From Hymenobacter cellulosivorans (GTDB taxonomy: Bacteria > Bacteroidota > Bacteroidia > Cytophagales > Hymenobacteraceae), in contig NZ_CP095049.1 of assembly GCF_022919135.1 (NCBI RefSeq), positions 2,856,501 through 2,920,500 of the forward strand: a DNA stretch of 64,000 nt, given 5' to 3'. Positions within the stretch are counted from its first letter, which is position 1, and each line of letters starts with the position of its first letter. The notes under the pieces were generated by a model. The model was not told the DNA's origin and searched no databases. It was given only the letters and a program-made list of their open reading frames with translations. Shown here piece by piece: positions 16,751-24,304 of this stretch. Made by a program: the position numbers and the translations under genes.

Positions 16751-17468
16751 GGGAGCGGTTGACAATCCGCTCAGTTACCCGCTCCCGATAGGTCTGCCCC
16801 AGGGGCAAGGCGTGGCCCCCCACGCGTACCTCCAGGTTGCTGACGGCCTCAATGCGGGCCGTATTGACCAAGTAGGACCGGTGGGTGCGTACAAACAGGC
16901 CTGGAGGTAGCTGTTCCTCAATGTTTTTGAGGTTGACCAGTGTGAGGTGGGTACGCCCGTCGGCCGTGTTGATTTTGGTGAAGTCCTTCAGCGCTTCAAT
17001 GTAGAGTACTTCCCGGTAGTGCAGGCGTACAAACTGCGCGTCGGTGCGAATGAAGAACGAGCCCCAGCCCGAGAGAATATCCTGGTTACCGTCGTTTTCC
17101 ACTAAGCTGGTGCGTAGTATTCCGGCAATCTTGTTTACGGCTTTCAAAAACCGGTCAAGGGAAATCGGCTTGAGTAAAAAGTCAATTACGTCCAGGTTGA
17201 AGCCCTCCATGGCGTATTGCGGGTAGGAAGTCATCAGCACTACCAGGGGCGGGTGTTGCAGGGAACGAACCAGATCCAGGCCGCTGAGGTGGGGCATGGT
17301 CACGTCCGAAAACAGCACCTGTACGTCGTGGTGCATGAGGTAACGGTGCGCATCTAGCGGGTCGGTAAAAGCCGCTTTCACGTCGAGCACATCGGTCATG
17401 GCTACGTAGGCTTGCAGCAAATCCAGCACTAGCGGATCATCGTCGAGCAGCAGACAGCTAATCTTCAT
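16725..17468 (-). CDS. LytTR-type response regulator
   Basis: A 247-residue two-component regulator. The receiver domain has the acidic pocket at D9-D11, the phosphoacceptor D55 in LFSDVTMP and K100 in LLKPIS. A LytTR DNA-binding domain fills about 140-240 (FIRTDAQFVRLHYREVLYIEALKDF and FVRTHRSYLVNTARI). It is convergent with, and overlaps by 26 bases, the TPR kinase, so the pair is likely cognate even though the kinase is HisKA-type rather than the LytS type that often pairs with LytTR regulators. Confidence 0.9.
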   Translation of the reverse strand: MKISCLLLDDDPLVLDLLQAYVAMTDVLDVKAAFTDPLDAHRYLMHHDVQVLFSDVTMPHLSGLDLVRSLQHPPLVVLMTSYPQYAMEGFNLDVIDFLLKPISLDRFLKAVNKIAGILRTSLVENDGNQDILSGWGSFFIRTDAQFVRLHYREVLYIEALKDFTKINTADGRTHLTLVNLKNIEEQLPPGLFVRTHRSYLVNTARIEAVSNLEVRVGGHALPLGQTYRERVTERIVNRSLIRRQQPQ

Positions 17469-17728
17469 ATAGCACGGGTTTCAGACAGGGAGTTGGGTGA
17501 ATATAGAAAGTATAAATTGATAAATCCAATTTATTATAAGAACAAAACAATAATGGGTCGAGCAATAGCCAGCTTTCATCTACTTTTTCAAGGGGTTGCT
17601 CTACTTTAAGTTCTTCGTTGTAATTGGTTTAGATACCTTTTAGTGAAATGGCTTCCGGGTTCTGCTCAATTCACGGGCGCTATTGCTCTTTCTTCTTATG
17701 CCTGCTCCCGCCAACACACCTCTCTGCC

Positions 17729-18298
17729 ATGAAACGATTCACCAGTACTCCCAGCGCGGCCCTACCGCCCGTAATTCTGGGCGTTGAGCTGACCATCGCC
17801 AACCACCAGGGTCTGCGTAAGTCCATCCGGTCGGCCTTCGGGTTGAATACGCGGGCCATCAACCTGCGCATTGACCCCAGCATGGACCTCATCTATCTGT
17901 GCGAAACCACGCTGCCCAGCACCCTACCCTGCCTGGCCAGCCTGACGCGGCCCGGCGTAATAGCCGTGCTGCTCCGTTCGGTGCGGCTGGAGTGGCACCC
18001 GGATGCTAACCAGAATATTGGGCGCGGCACCCCCACGCTGGCCGCCCTGGAAAGCGGCAATTGCTTTCTGACCGCCAACGGCCGGAAGGTGGCCATTGCC
18101 TCCTTCACCACGCGGCACGTGCACCCCACCCGGATTGTGATGGAGTCTTTGGGCCAGCCTAACCTGCTGGAATATTTGCGGGCGGAGGCCTTTACCCTGG
18201 AAATTTCGGGAACCAACCGGCGGCGGCTAACCCGCCCGTTGGCCTTTAGCGCGGTGCTGGAATTTGACGTGCAGCTAGCCCCCGGTGCCCAGGCCTGA
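17729..18298 (+). CDS. Conserved-looking hypothetical protein
   Basis: A 189-residue soluble protein from the ATG at 17729. I recognise no domain. It is rich in beta-strand-like segments (VILGVELTIANHQGL, GVIAVLLRSVRLEW, FTLEISGTNRRRL, FSAVLEFDVQL) with no signal peptide or catalytic motif. Codon use and GC content look like the neighbours, and a terminator follows, which supports it as a real gene. The longer in-frame reading from 17648 adds a Cys-rich stretch unlike a real N-terminus. The 260-base gap upstream (17469-17728) is AT-rich and shows no confident promoter. Confidence 0.6.
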   Translation: MKRFTSTPSAALPPVILGVELTIANHQGLRKSIRSAFGLNTRAINLRIDPSMDLIYLCETTLPSTLPCLASLTRPGVIAVLLRSVRLEWHPDANQNIGRGTPTLAALESGNCFLTANGRKVAIASFTTRHVHPTRIVMESLGQPNLLEYLRAEAFTLEISGTNRRRLTRPLAFSAVLEFDVQLAPGAQA

Positions 18299-18346
18299 GC
18301 TTGTAAATTGCTCTTTTCCTGTCCTGAGGAAGCAGTCAGGAAGCAA

Positions 18347-18374
18347 AAAAGCCAGCCCCGAGAGGCTGGCTTTT
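18347..18374. terminator. Bidirectional terminator
   Basis: AAAAGCCAGCC and GGCTGGCTTTT arms around a 6-base loop sit between two convergent genes and can serve both. Confidence 0.8.
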
Positions 18375-18396
18375 CCTGGACAGGTCATACAGCTGC

Positions 18397-18792
18397 TTAG
18401 TGCGCTGCGTCCTGGTGCACGTTGTTGGTCTTTTTACAGCAGTCTGGGAGCCGGTCGTAGGCCCGGGTTTCGGCTACCTGGTCGTCGGCATCGTAGCCGG
18501 CGCGCTGCACGGCAGTGCGCAGGGTGGCCGGGGTGGTCTTATCAGGGCGGTACGAAACGGTCAAGACTTTGCTGGGCACATCGAGGGTAGCTTGCTGCAC
18601 GCCTTTCTCGTAGGCCAGCGTTTTCTCCAGGCGGGCTTTGCACATGTCGCACACAGCCGACGTCTTGATTTGGAAGACCTCCGTGGCGGAACTTTTGGCT
18701 TTAGCCGAAGCGGTAGGCGCGGTTTGCGCAAAGGAGAACTGGGCGGTGAGCAGCAGCGCGGCGGCCAACCAGAAGGATTGGAGCATTTTCAT
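18397..18792 (-). CDS. Exported heavy-metal-associated (HMA) domain protein
   Basis: A 131-residue protein: a signal peptide (MKMLQSFWLAAALLLTAQ...), then an HMA ferredoxin-like domain with the metal-binding CDMC (C48 and C51) and a C-terminal DCCKKTNN tail containing another cysteine pair. HMA domains bind Cu(I) or similar soft metals. It lies 86 bases downstream of a TonB receptor on the same strand and is probably the third gene of a metal module. The ATG at 18792 is preferred over a TTG at 18801 because it starts the signal peptide. Confidence 0.83.
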   Translation of the reverse strand: MKMLQSFWLAAALLLTAQFSFAQTAPTASAKAKSSATEVFQIKTSAVCDMCKARLEKTLAYEKGVQQATLDVPSKVLTVSYRPDKTTPATLRTAVQRAGYDADDQVAETRAYDRLPDCCKKTNNVHQDAAH

Positions 18793-18878
18793 ACGAAGCA
18801 AAAAAGGAAGAAGGGTTGGGTCAAAGTCCAGCTTGACTGTTCCGGTAACAAAGAACTTGCCGGAAGAATTGCTTGAAG

Positions 18879-21179
18879 TTATTCAATTGTAAAGCGCAGG
18901 CCGGCGTACGTGAGTCGTCCGTAGGTAGGGCCCCAAATCATAGCCGCGTCGAAGTCGGGGCCGAAAGGAGCATTGGCGCCCGCAATGGCATCGGGCTGGC
19001 GGTAGTTGGTCAGATTCTCTACGCCCACGTACACTTCCAGCCGCTTAAAGGCCCGGGTCACCTGGGTGTTGAGCAGGGCATAGCGCGGCGCGTACCGAAG
19101 CTCCGGATTCATGACCATCGGGCCGTGCAGTAGGTCCATAGCGGTAGGCGCATGAGCCAAAGGCCGCTGCCCAAACCACTGGGCCGTCAGATCAGCCCGC
19201 CACTTGTCAAAGGCAGTGGCATAACCCACATTGGCAAACAGCCGGTGGCGGGGCGTAAGCGCCTTGGGCAACAGTTTATCGGCGTAGGTGGTGCGCACAT
19301 CCAGGTACTTATAAGCCGCCTTGGCCTGCAGGCCTTTAACGGGCTCAACCTGTACTTCCGTCTGGAAGCTGCGCGAAAAAGACCGTCCGCCCGCCTGCAA
19401 GTTGGCAATGTACAGCACCGAGGGCAGCGAATACGCATCAGCTACCACCTGATTCTGGAATGTGGTGTGGTAGTAGTCGGTTACGAACGTGGCGGGCCGG
19501 CCAGCTACCTGGAAGTACTGCGTAAAGCTGCCTCCCACGTTCCAAGCCTTTTCTGGCCGCAGATCAGAGGCTATAATAAAACTGCGGGAGCTAACCAGCA
19601 TCCCCGAGTTTTCGGCAATAGGATTAGCCGTGCGGAACCCCGTACCCGCGGCCAGGCGCAGCACGGTATTGGCCGTGGCGTCGTACTTCACATTCAAGCG
19701 CGGCGTGAGCATCCAGCCGTAGAGGTTGTGCCGGTCGAGGCGCAGGCCGCCCACCAGGGTCAGATTACGCGCATTCTGGTAGGTGTATTCGGCAAAGGCG
19801 CCCGGCACCTGCTCCAGGCGGTTACGCTGCTCGGTCGGGTAAGGCTCGACAGGGGGAGTACCCAGAAAAGAGAAGCCGTTCTGAAATGCCTCCTGGTATT
19901 TGTCGTGCAAATAACTCAGCCCCAGCCGGTACGTGTGGGCTGTGGTACCCAGCACGCTCTGAAACAGCAGCGTAGCCAGCCCCGTGCGCTGGGTGCCGTC
20001 GTAGGTCCGGACGCCGTAGCTGGAATCGAAGGTGTGGTTGGTACCGCTGAGCAGCAAGCCCAGGCTCTGGTACGGGCGGCCGGGCCAGGTGTACGACGTT
20101 TTGGAAAAGCTGGTGTAGCGGTTCGTCGTCAGTGTGGTGCCATAATAGTTGCCGGGGGTATCTTTACGAAACCCTAGCTGCCCACCTTCCCGGGTTTCGC
20201 GCAGGGCACCCAGGCCCAACTCGCTCACAATGCCGTTGCCCGATTTGTACTTCCACTTATTGAACACGTTGTACTGCATAGCCAGGGGCAAGTCCAGAAA
20301 GCCGTCCTTGTTCCGGTCGACGCGGCGGCCGAGGTGGTCGGAGTGTAGCAGCAGGGCCGTGCTCACCTGCTTGGATAGCGGCGTAGCCAAGTTCAGGTTG
20401 AGGTCAAATTTGCCCAGGTCGTTGCCGTAGGCATTGAACAAAAGCCGCTCGGCCTTGTCGGGCTCCTTCAGGCGGACGTTTACCTGGCCCGAAATACTCT
20501 CGTAGCCATTCACCACCGAGCCCATGCCCTTGATGATGTCGATGCCCTCAATCCAGGTGCCGGAGAGGTAGCTCAGGCGGTAGGGCGTAGCCAGGCCCCG
20601 TAGCGCCGGCAGGTTGTCGACGGTAAGCAGGGAATAGGCCCCGTCGAGCCCCAGCAGCTGAATCTGCTTGGCTCCCGACACGGCGTCGGTGGTCGATACT
20701 TCCACCGCGGCGTTGGTTTCGAAGCTTTCGGCCAGGTTGCAGCAGGCCGATTTGGTCAGGTCGTGGCTGGTAATGACCTGGGTGTTGGTCGGCGGGAGGG
20801 AAGAATAGGCCGGGGCCCGGTCCTGTACTGTCACCTCGCCTAGCTCCACGGAGCGGCGCAGGGCCACTCGCACGAAGCTTTGATCTGTGGCCTCCACAAG
20901 GAGGGTGTCGGCTTTGTAGCCGATAGAGTTGATAATCAAATGGCTGGCTGCGCCCCGAGCGGGTCGCACCAGTGTGAATTTGCCGGCGGCATCGGTGGTG
21001 GCGCTGGAGCCCGCGGCTTCCAGCCAGCGCACTACGGCCCCGGGCAGCGGCGACTGGGCCACGGCATCGGTAATCTGGCCCTGAACGGGCGCAATAGCAG
21101 CAGATTGGGCGAAGGCCCCCGCGCAACTCAGCACAAGGCCAAGCGTGGCGGTGAAGCGTCGCCCTGAAGTAGACGGCAT
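18879..21179 (-). CDS. TonB-dependent outer membrane receptor, probably metal-related
   Basis: A 766-residue receptor: signal peptide to about residue 25, a carboxypeptidase-like regulatory domain (IAPVQGQITDAVAQSPLPGAVV region), a plug domain (about 110-230) and a beta-barrel ending in a terminal GLRFTIE strand. The plug carries SACCNLAESFETN, a cysteine-containing segment seen in receptors next to HMA and related metal proteins. TonB receptors import chelated metals or other ligands across the outer membrane. Flanking genes (a CC-motif exported protein upstream, an HMA protein downstream) suggest copper or another soft metal. The ATG at 21179 starts the signal peptide. Confidence 0.87.
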   Translation of the reverse strand: MPSTSGRRFTATLGLVLSCAGAFAQSAAIAPVQGQITDAVAQSPLPGAVVRWLEAAGSSATTDAAGKFTLVRPARGAASHLIINSIGYKADTLLVEATDQSFVRVALRRSVELGEVTVQDRAPAYSSLPPTNTQVITSHDLTKSACCNLAESFETNAAVEVSTTDAVSGAKQIQLLGLDGAYSLLTVDNLPALRGLATPYRLSYLSGTWIEGIDIIKGMGSVVNGYESISGQVNVRLKEPDKAERLLFNAYGNDLGKFDLNLNLATPLSKQVSTALLLHSDHLGRRVDRNKDGFLDLPLAMQYNVFNKWKYKSGNGIVSELGLGALRETREGGQLGFRKDTPGNYYGTTLTTNRYTSFSKTSYTWPGRPYQSLGLLLSGTNHTFDSSYGVRTYDGTQRTGLATLLFQSVLGTTAHTYRLGLSYLHDKYQEAFQNGFSFLGTPPVEPYPTEQRNRLEQVPGAFAEYTYQNARNLTLVGGLRLDRHNLYGWMLTPRLNVKYDATANTVLRLAAGTGFRTANPIAENSGMLVSSRSFIIASDLRPEKAWNVGGSFTQYFQVAGRPATFVTDYYHTTFQNQVVADAYSLPSVLYIANLQAGGRSFSRSFQTEVQVEPVKGLQAKAAYKYLDVRTTYADKLLPKALTPRHRLFANVGYATAFDKWRADLTAQWFGQRPLAHAPTAMDLLHGPMVMNPELRYAPRYALLNTQVTRAFKRLEVYVGVENLTNYRQPDAIAGANAPFGPDFDAAMIWGPTYGRLTYAGLRFTIE

Positions 21180-21255
21180 AGTAGTCAGTAAGTTAGAACT
21201 CTTCTCGGAAAAAATCCGGGGTGTGGTCTCGCTCCCCGGAGCGCCGGAAGAAATT

Positions 21256-21693
21256 CTAAACCTGCCAGGTGCACACAAACCTCAGCAACGCACGGCCCGC
21301 CCGCAGGGGTGGCGACGAGTCGCTGGCGTGCCAGGGCGTCGGGGGAGCCAGCTGCGGGCTAGGGGGGAGGCTGGGGCTATAGCTACTGGGCAGCCAGCCG
21401 AGCACCGGCGTGGGCAGCAGTAGCTTGGTATGGCTTACTGGGGCCGCCTCCAGCTTGTGAAAGTGGGTGCCGAACTCGCAGCACGACTTTTTAAATTCCG
21501 CTCTGTTTTCCTGGTGGGCCGTGCCCTTCGCCCTAGATGGGCACTTGTGCTCAGGCGCACTGAATACAATAGCGGCCGAGCTGAGGCCGCTACTGCGGCA
21601 GGTGTGCGACTGTACCGCCAGCCCTACCGAAGTAAGGAGCACGAGCAGGGCCATAAAGCCGCTGAAGAGCCGGTGGCGCAGTGGGCGTTTCAC
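21256..21693 (-). CDS. Small Cys/His-rich exported protein (HYC_CC_PP-like)
   Basis: A 145-residue protein with an N-terminal hydrophobic signal (residues 10-27), then HTC (30-32), HKC (49-51), a KKSCCEFGTHFHK block (CC at 71-72) and a proline-rich C-terminus. This matches my recollection of the Bacteroidota HYC_CC_PP family, found next to TonB receptors and HMA proteins and presumed to bind metal. A GTG at 21693 supplies the basic n-region KRPLRHR. A perfect -7 box ends only six bases before it, so translation may instead start at the ATG at 21654, or the mRNA may be leaderless. Confidence 0.65.
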   Translation of the reverse strand: MKRPLRHRLFSGFMALLVLLTSVGLAVQSHTCRSSGLSSAAIVFSAPEHKCPSRAKGTAHQENRAEFKKSCCEFGTHFHKLEAAPVSHTKLLLPTPVLGWLPSSYSPSLPPSPQLAPPTPWHASDSSPPLRAGRALLRFVCTWQV

Positions 21694-21698
21694 GCCGG

Positions 21699-21706
21699 CA
21701 AAGATA
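21699..21706 (-). promoter_or_regulatory. -7 box of the metal module
   Basis: TATCTTTG on the minus strand is a perfect -7 match. Transcription should begin close to the GTG at 21693. No TTG is found at the -33 distance. Confidence 0.45.
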
Positions 21707-21927
21707 CAAACGAAAGGACAGAGGGGCGGCAGAATCTGCGGGGCCGCAGCGCTATTGGCGGTCGGCTTAGGAACGGTAAAAGAGTGATGCAAGCCAGAGG
21801 TAAAGCTGTAAAAGCCTAACTGCCATTTTGGCAAAACCACCTTTCTCACTCCTCTCGGATTTCCTCGTAGTGCCCGCTGAATTGATAAAAACAGGCTTAT
21901 TTAGTTCAAAAACGCATTTTTACGTAG

Positions 21928-21951
21928 TGGTAGAAAATGGTAAATCGTGGT
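21928..21951 (+). promoter_or_regulatory. Three MraZ-like boxes at exact 10-bp spacing
   Basis: TGGT occurs at 21928-21931, 21938-21941 and 21948-21951, that is with exact 10-bp periodicity, as in known MraZ operators (short direct repeats one helical turn apart upstream of mraZ). The third box runs into the TTG of the -33 element, so MraZ bound there would block RNA polymerase. This suggests autorepression of the dcw operon. Confidence 0.72.
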
Positions 21952-21980
21952 TGCCTTTTCCTAGGCATTGCGTACTTTTG
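21951..21980 (+). promoter_or_regulatory. Promoter of the dcw cluster
   Basis: TTG (21951-21953), 19 bases, then TACTTTTG (21973-21980): a full match to the Bacteroidota TTG/TAnnTTTG promoter, 43 bases upstream of the mraZ start. Confidence 0.78.
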
Positions 21981-22023
21981 CTATCATCCCGTTCCCACGC
22001 CTCGTCGGCAACCCCTGGCATCT

Positions 22024-22500
22024 ATGAACCTTCTCTCTGGCGAATATGAGTGCAAGCTGGACCCGAAAGGGCGCTTGGTGCTGCCCGCCAAGGTGAAGGC
22101 CAATCTGCCCGAGGCTTCGGCTAACCAGCTCGTGCTGGTGCGCGGGTTTGAGCCCTGTCTGGTTTTGTACCCACGCCAGGCGTGGCGCGTGATTCACGAC
22201 AAGGTGATGGCCCTGGATGAGTTTAACGAGGAGTACCGGCAGTTTCAGCGCAACTTCTTCCGCGGCATGACCGAGGTAGAGCTCGACAACATCGGGCGCT
22301 TTATGCTGCCCCGCACCATGCTGCGCTACTCCGGCATCGAGAAGGAAGCTATTATCGTGGGCCTGGGCAACCGTTGCGAAATCTGGGACCCCGAGAAATA
22401 CGACGAGTTCCTGATCAAAGACCAGCAGAGCTTTTCCAAGCTGGCCCAGAAGTTTTTAGCCACCGACACACCGCCCGCCAGCGGCCCCCTTGCCGCATGA
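22024..22500 (+). CDS. mraZ: Transcriptional repressor MraZ
   Basis: A 158-residue protein with two SpoVT/AbrB-like repeats: LSGEYECKLDPKGRLVLPAKVK near the N-terminus and TEVELDNIGRFMLPRTMLRY in the second half. MraZ forms ring oligomers that bind short repeats upstream of its own gene and tune the division and cell wall operon. Such repeats are present here at 21928-21951. The ATG at 22024 gives the family N-terminus (MNLLSGEYE); the longer reading from 21937 overlaps the promoter. Its stop overlaps the rsmH start (ATGA). Confidence 0.93.
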   Translation: MNLLSGEYECKLDPKGRLVLPAKVKANLPEASANQLVLVRGFEPCLVLYPRQAWRVIHDKVMALDEFNEEYRQFQRNFFRGMTEVELDNIGRFMLPRTMLRYSGIEKEAIIVGLGNRCEIWDPEKYDEFLIKDQQSFSKLAQKFLATDTPPASGPLAA

Positions 22501-23429
22501 GCCCCGACTACGAGAACGATACCGCCTACCACCGCCCCGTGATGCTCACCGAGTGCCTCGAAGCCCTCGACCTGCGCCCCGATGGCCGCTACGTGGATGT
22601 GACCTTCGGCGGCGGCGGGCACACGGCCCGCATCCTGGAGCGTCTGACCACCGGCCATCTCTACAGCTTCGACCAGGACGCCGACGCCGAGCACGAAGCC
22701 CAGCAACTGGCCCGGCCCCAGTTTACCTTCATCCGAGCCAACTTCCGCGACCTGCACGCCGAGCTGGAGCAGCGCGACGCCCTGCCCGTAGATGGCCTGC
22801 TGGCCGACCTGGGCGTATCGTCGCACCAGTTTGATACGCCGGAGCGCGGCTTCAGCACCCGCTTCGACGGGCCCCTGGACATGCGCATGGACCCCGAGGC
22901 CGACCGCACGGCCGCCGACATTGTGAACGAGTATTCCGAGGCCGAACTGCACCGTATTTTCGGCATGTACGGCGAAGTGACCAATGCCCGGACCCTGGCC
23001 AAAACGCTCACCACAGCCCGGCGCGGGCAGGCCATTCAGACTATTGCCGCCCTGAAAAAGGCTATCCAGCCCTGCACGCCCCGGGGCAAGGAAAATAAGT
23101 ACCTGGCCCAGGTATTTCAGGCCCTGCGCATCGAGGTGAACGACGAAATGGCGGCCCTGCAGGAAATGCTTCAGCAAACGGCCCAGGTGCTGCGCCCCGG
23201 CGGCCGCCTCGTCGTTATGTCGTACCACTCGTTGGAAGACCGGCTGGTGAAGAACTTCATGGCCAAGGGCAAGTTCTTCGGGGAAGCCGAAAAAAACTTG
23301 TTTGGCCACACCAATACCCCTTTCGAGGTGCTCACGCGCAAACCCGTGGAAGCCACCGCCGAAGAAATTGCCCTCAACAGCCGGGCCCGCTCGGCCAAGC
23401 TGCGCATTGCGGTGCGCCGCGACGAATGA
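22497..23429 (+). CDS. rsmH: 16S rRNA (cytosine-1402-N4) methyltransferase RsmH
   Basis: A 310-residue MraW/RsmH protein that methylates N4 of C1402 in 16S rRNA. The N-terminal YHRPVMLTECLEAL and the SAM-binding VDVTFGGGGHTARIL are followed by DGLLADLGVSSHQFD, FSTRFDGPLDMRMD and the C-terminal VMSYHSLEDRLVK. All hallmark segments are intact. It overlaps mraZ by four bases and begins the standard dcw gene order. Confidence 0.95.
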   Translation: MSPDYENDTAYHRPVMLTECLEALDLRPDGRYVDVTFGGGGHTARILERLTTGHLYSFDQDADAEHEAQQLARPQFTFIRANFRDLHAELEQRDALPVDGLLADLGVSSHQFDTPERGFSTRFDGPLDMRMDPEADRTAADIVNEYSEAELHRIFGMYGEVTNARTLAKTLTTARRGQAIQTIAALKKAIQPCTPRGKENKYLAQVFQALRIEVNDEMAALQEMLQQTAQVLRPGGRLVVMSYHSLEDRLVKNFMAKGKFFGEAEKNLFGHTNTPFEVLTRKPVEATAEEIALNSRARSAKLRIAVRRDE

Positions 23430-23524
23430 GGCGGAGTTTGGCCGGATTTTCGTGCCGCGCCGCCCTCCCCGTGCCGTTGACTTTTTAAGCCGATACGCCA
23501 ACCTCCTTTTCCTCTCCCGAGATT

Positions 23525-24304
23525 TTGGCTACCAATACCCTCAAACCCGTCGCTAATACGCCGCCCCGCGCCAACGTGCCCCGGGAGGTGACGCCCCCGC
23601 CGGTGCTGCCTGACCCTGTGCCGGCCCCCGAGCCGGAACCGGCCCCGAAGCCCAGAGCCAAGGCCCCCAAGCGTGAGAAGGCCGCGCCCCGCAGTACCTG
23701 GAGCGTCTTTACCCTGCTCGACCGGCTCACCAGCGTCGACAGTATCTTCCGGGAAGGGCTGCCGGTGCAGTACCTGCCGCACGTGCTGTTCGTGATGTTT
23801 CTGATTCTGATTTACATCGGCAACACCCACTGGGGCTACCGCATGAACCGCAGCATTCAGAAACTCAAGCTCGAAACCGAAGACCTGCGCGCCGATTACA
23901 CAACCCTGAAGTCGGACTACATGGAGGCCAGCAAGCAAAGCGAAGTGGCCCGCAAAGTAGCTGCCTACGGCTTAGTGGAAAGCTCCTCGCCGCCGTTCCG
24001 CATCACCGTGCCCGCCGGCCGCCTCGACGAAGCCGAACTGGATGCCTTGCCCGTCATCACCGCCGACTCTCTGGCGGCCATGTCGGCGGCCGATTCGTTG
24101 GCGCTGGCCGATTCGCTCGGTACTGTTGGAGCCCGGCCGGCTGCGGCGCACGCCGTAACTAGCCATAGCTCAGGTAGCCACACGGCGAAGGCCAAAACGC
24201 GGTCTGCAGCAAAAAAAGCCACGGCCAAGAAACCGGCGGCTAAGACTACTACAAAAAAGAAAACCACCAACCCTTCCCGCCAGAGTCATGAAAGGAAGCG
24301 TTAA
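23525..24304 (+). CDS. ftsL: FtsL-like division protein with a long basic tail
   Basis: A 259-residue single-pass protein in the ftsL position. Layout: a proline/alanine-rich cytoplasmic region (1-60), an amphipathic stretch, one membrane helix (about 85-101), a short periplasmic coiled coil (about 106-145, the FtsL-like part) and a long extension. The tail has repeated ADSLA words (about 180-199) and then a Lys/Ala/Thr-rich histone-H1-like segment (222-259). FtsL bridges FtsQ and FtsW/FtsI in the divisome. The tail is much longer than in classical FtsL and its role is unknown. The start is TTG; the last 17 bases overlap ftsI. Confidence 0.82.
   Translation: MATNTLKPVANTPPRANVPREVTPPPVLPDPVPAPEPEPAPKPRAKAPKREKAAPRSTWSVFTLLDRLTSVDSIFREGLPVQYLPHVLFVMFLILIYIGNTHWGYRMNRSIQKLKLETEDLRADYTTLKSDYMEASKQSEVARKVAAYGLVESSSPPFRITVPAGRLDEAELDALPVITADSLAAMSAADSLALADSLGTVGARPAAAHAVTSHSSGSHTAKAKTRSAAKKATAKKPAAKTTTKKKTTNPSRQSHERKR

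Noticed and set aside
22326..23501. 391-codon minus-strand open frame opposite rsmH
   Set aside because: Antisense shadow of a clearly conserved gene.
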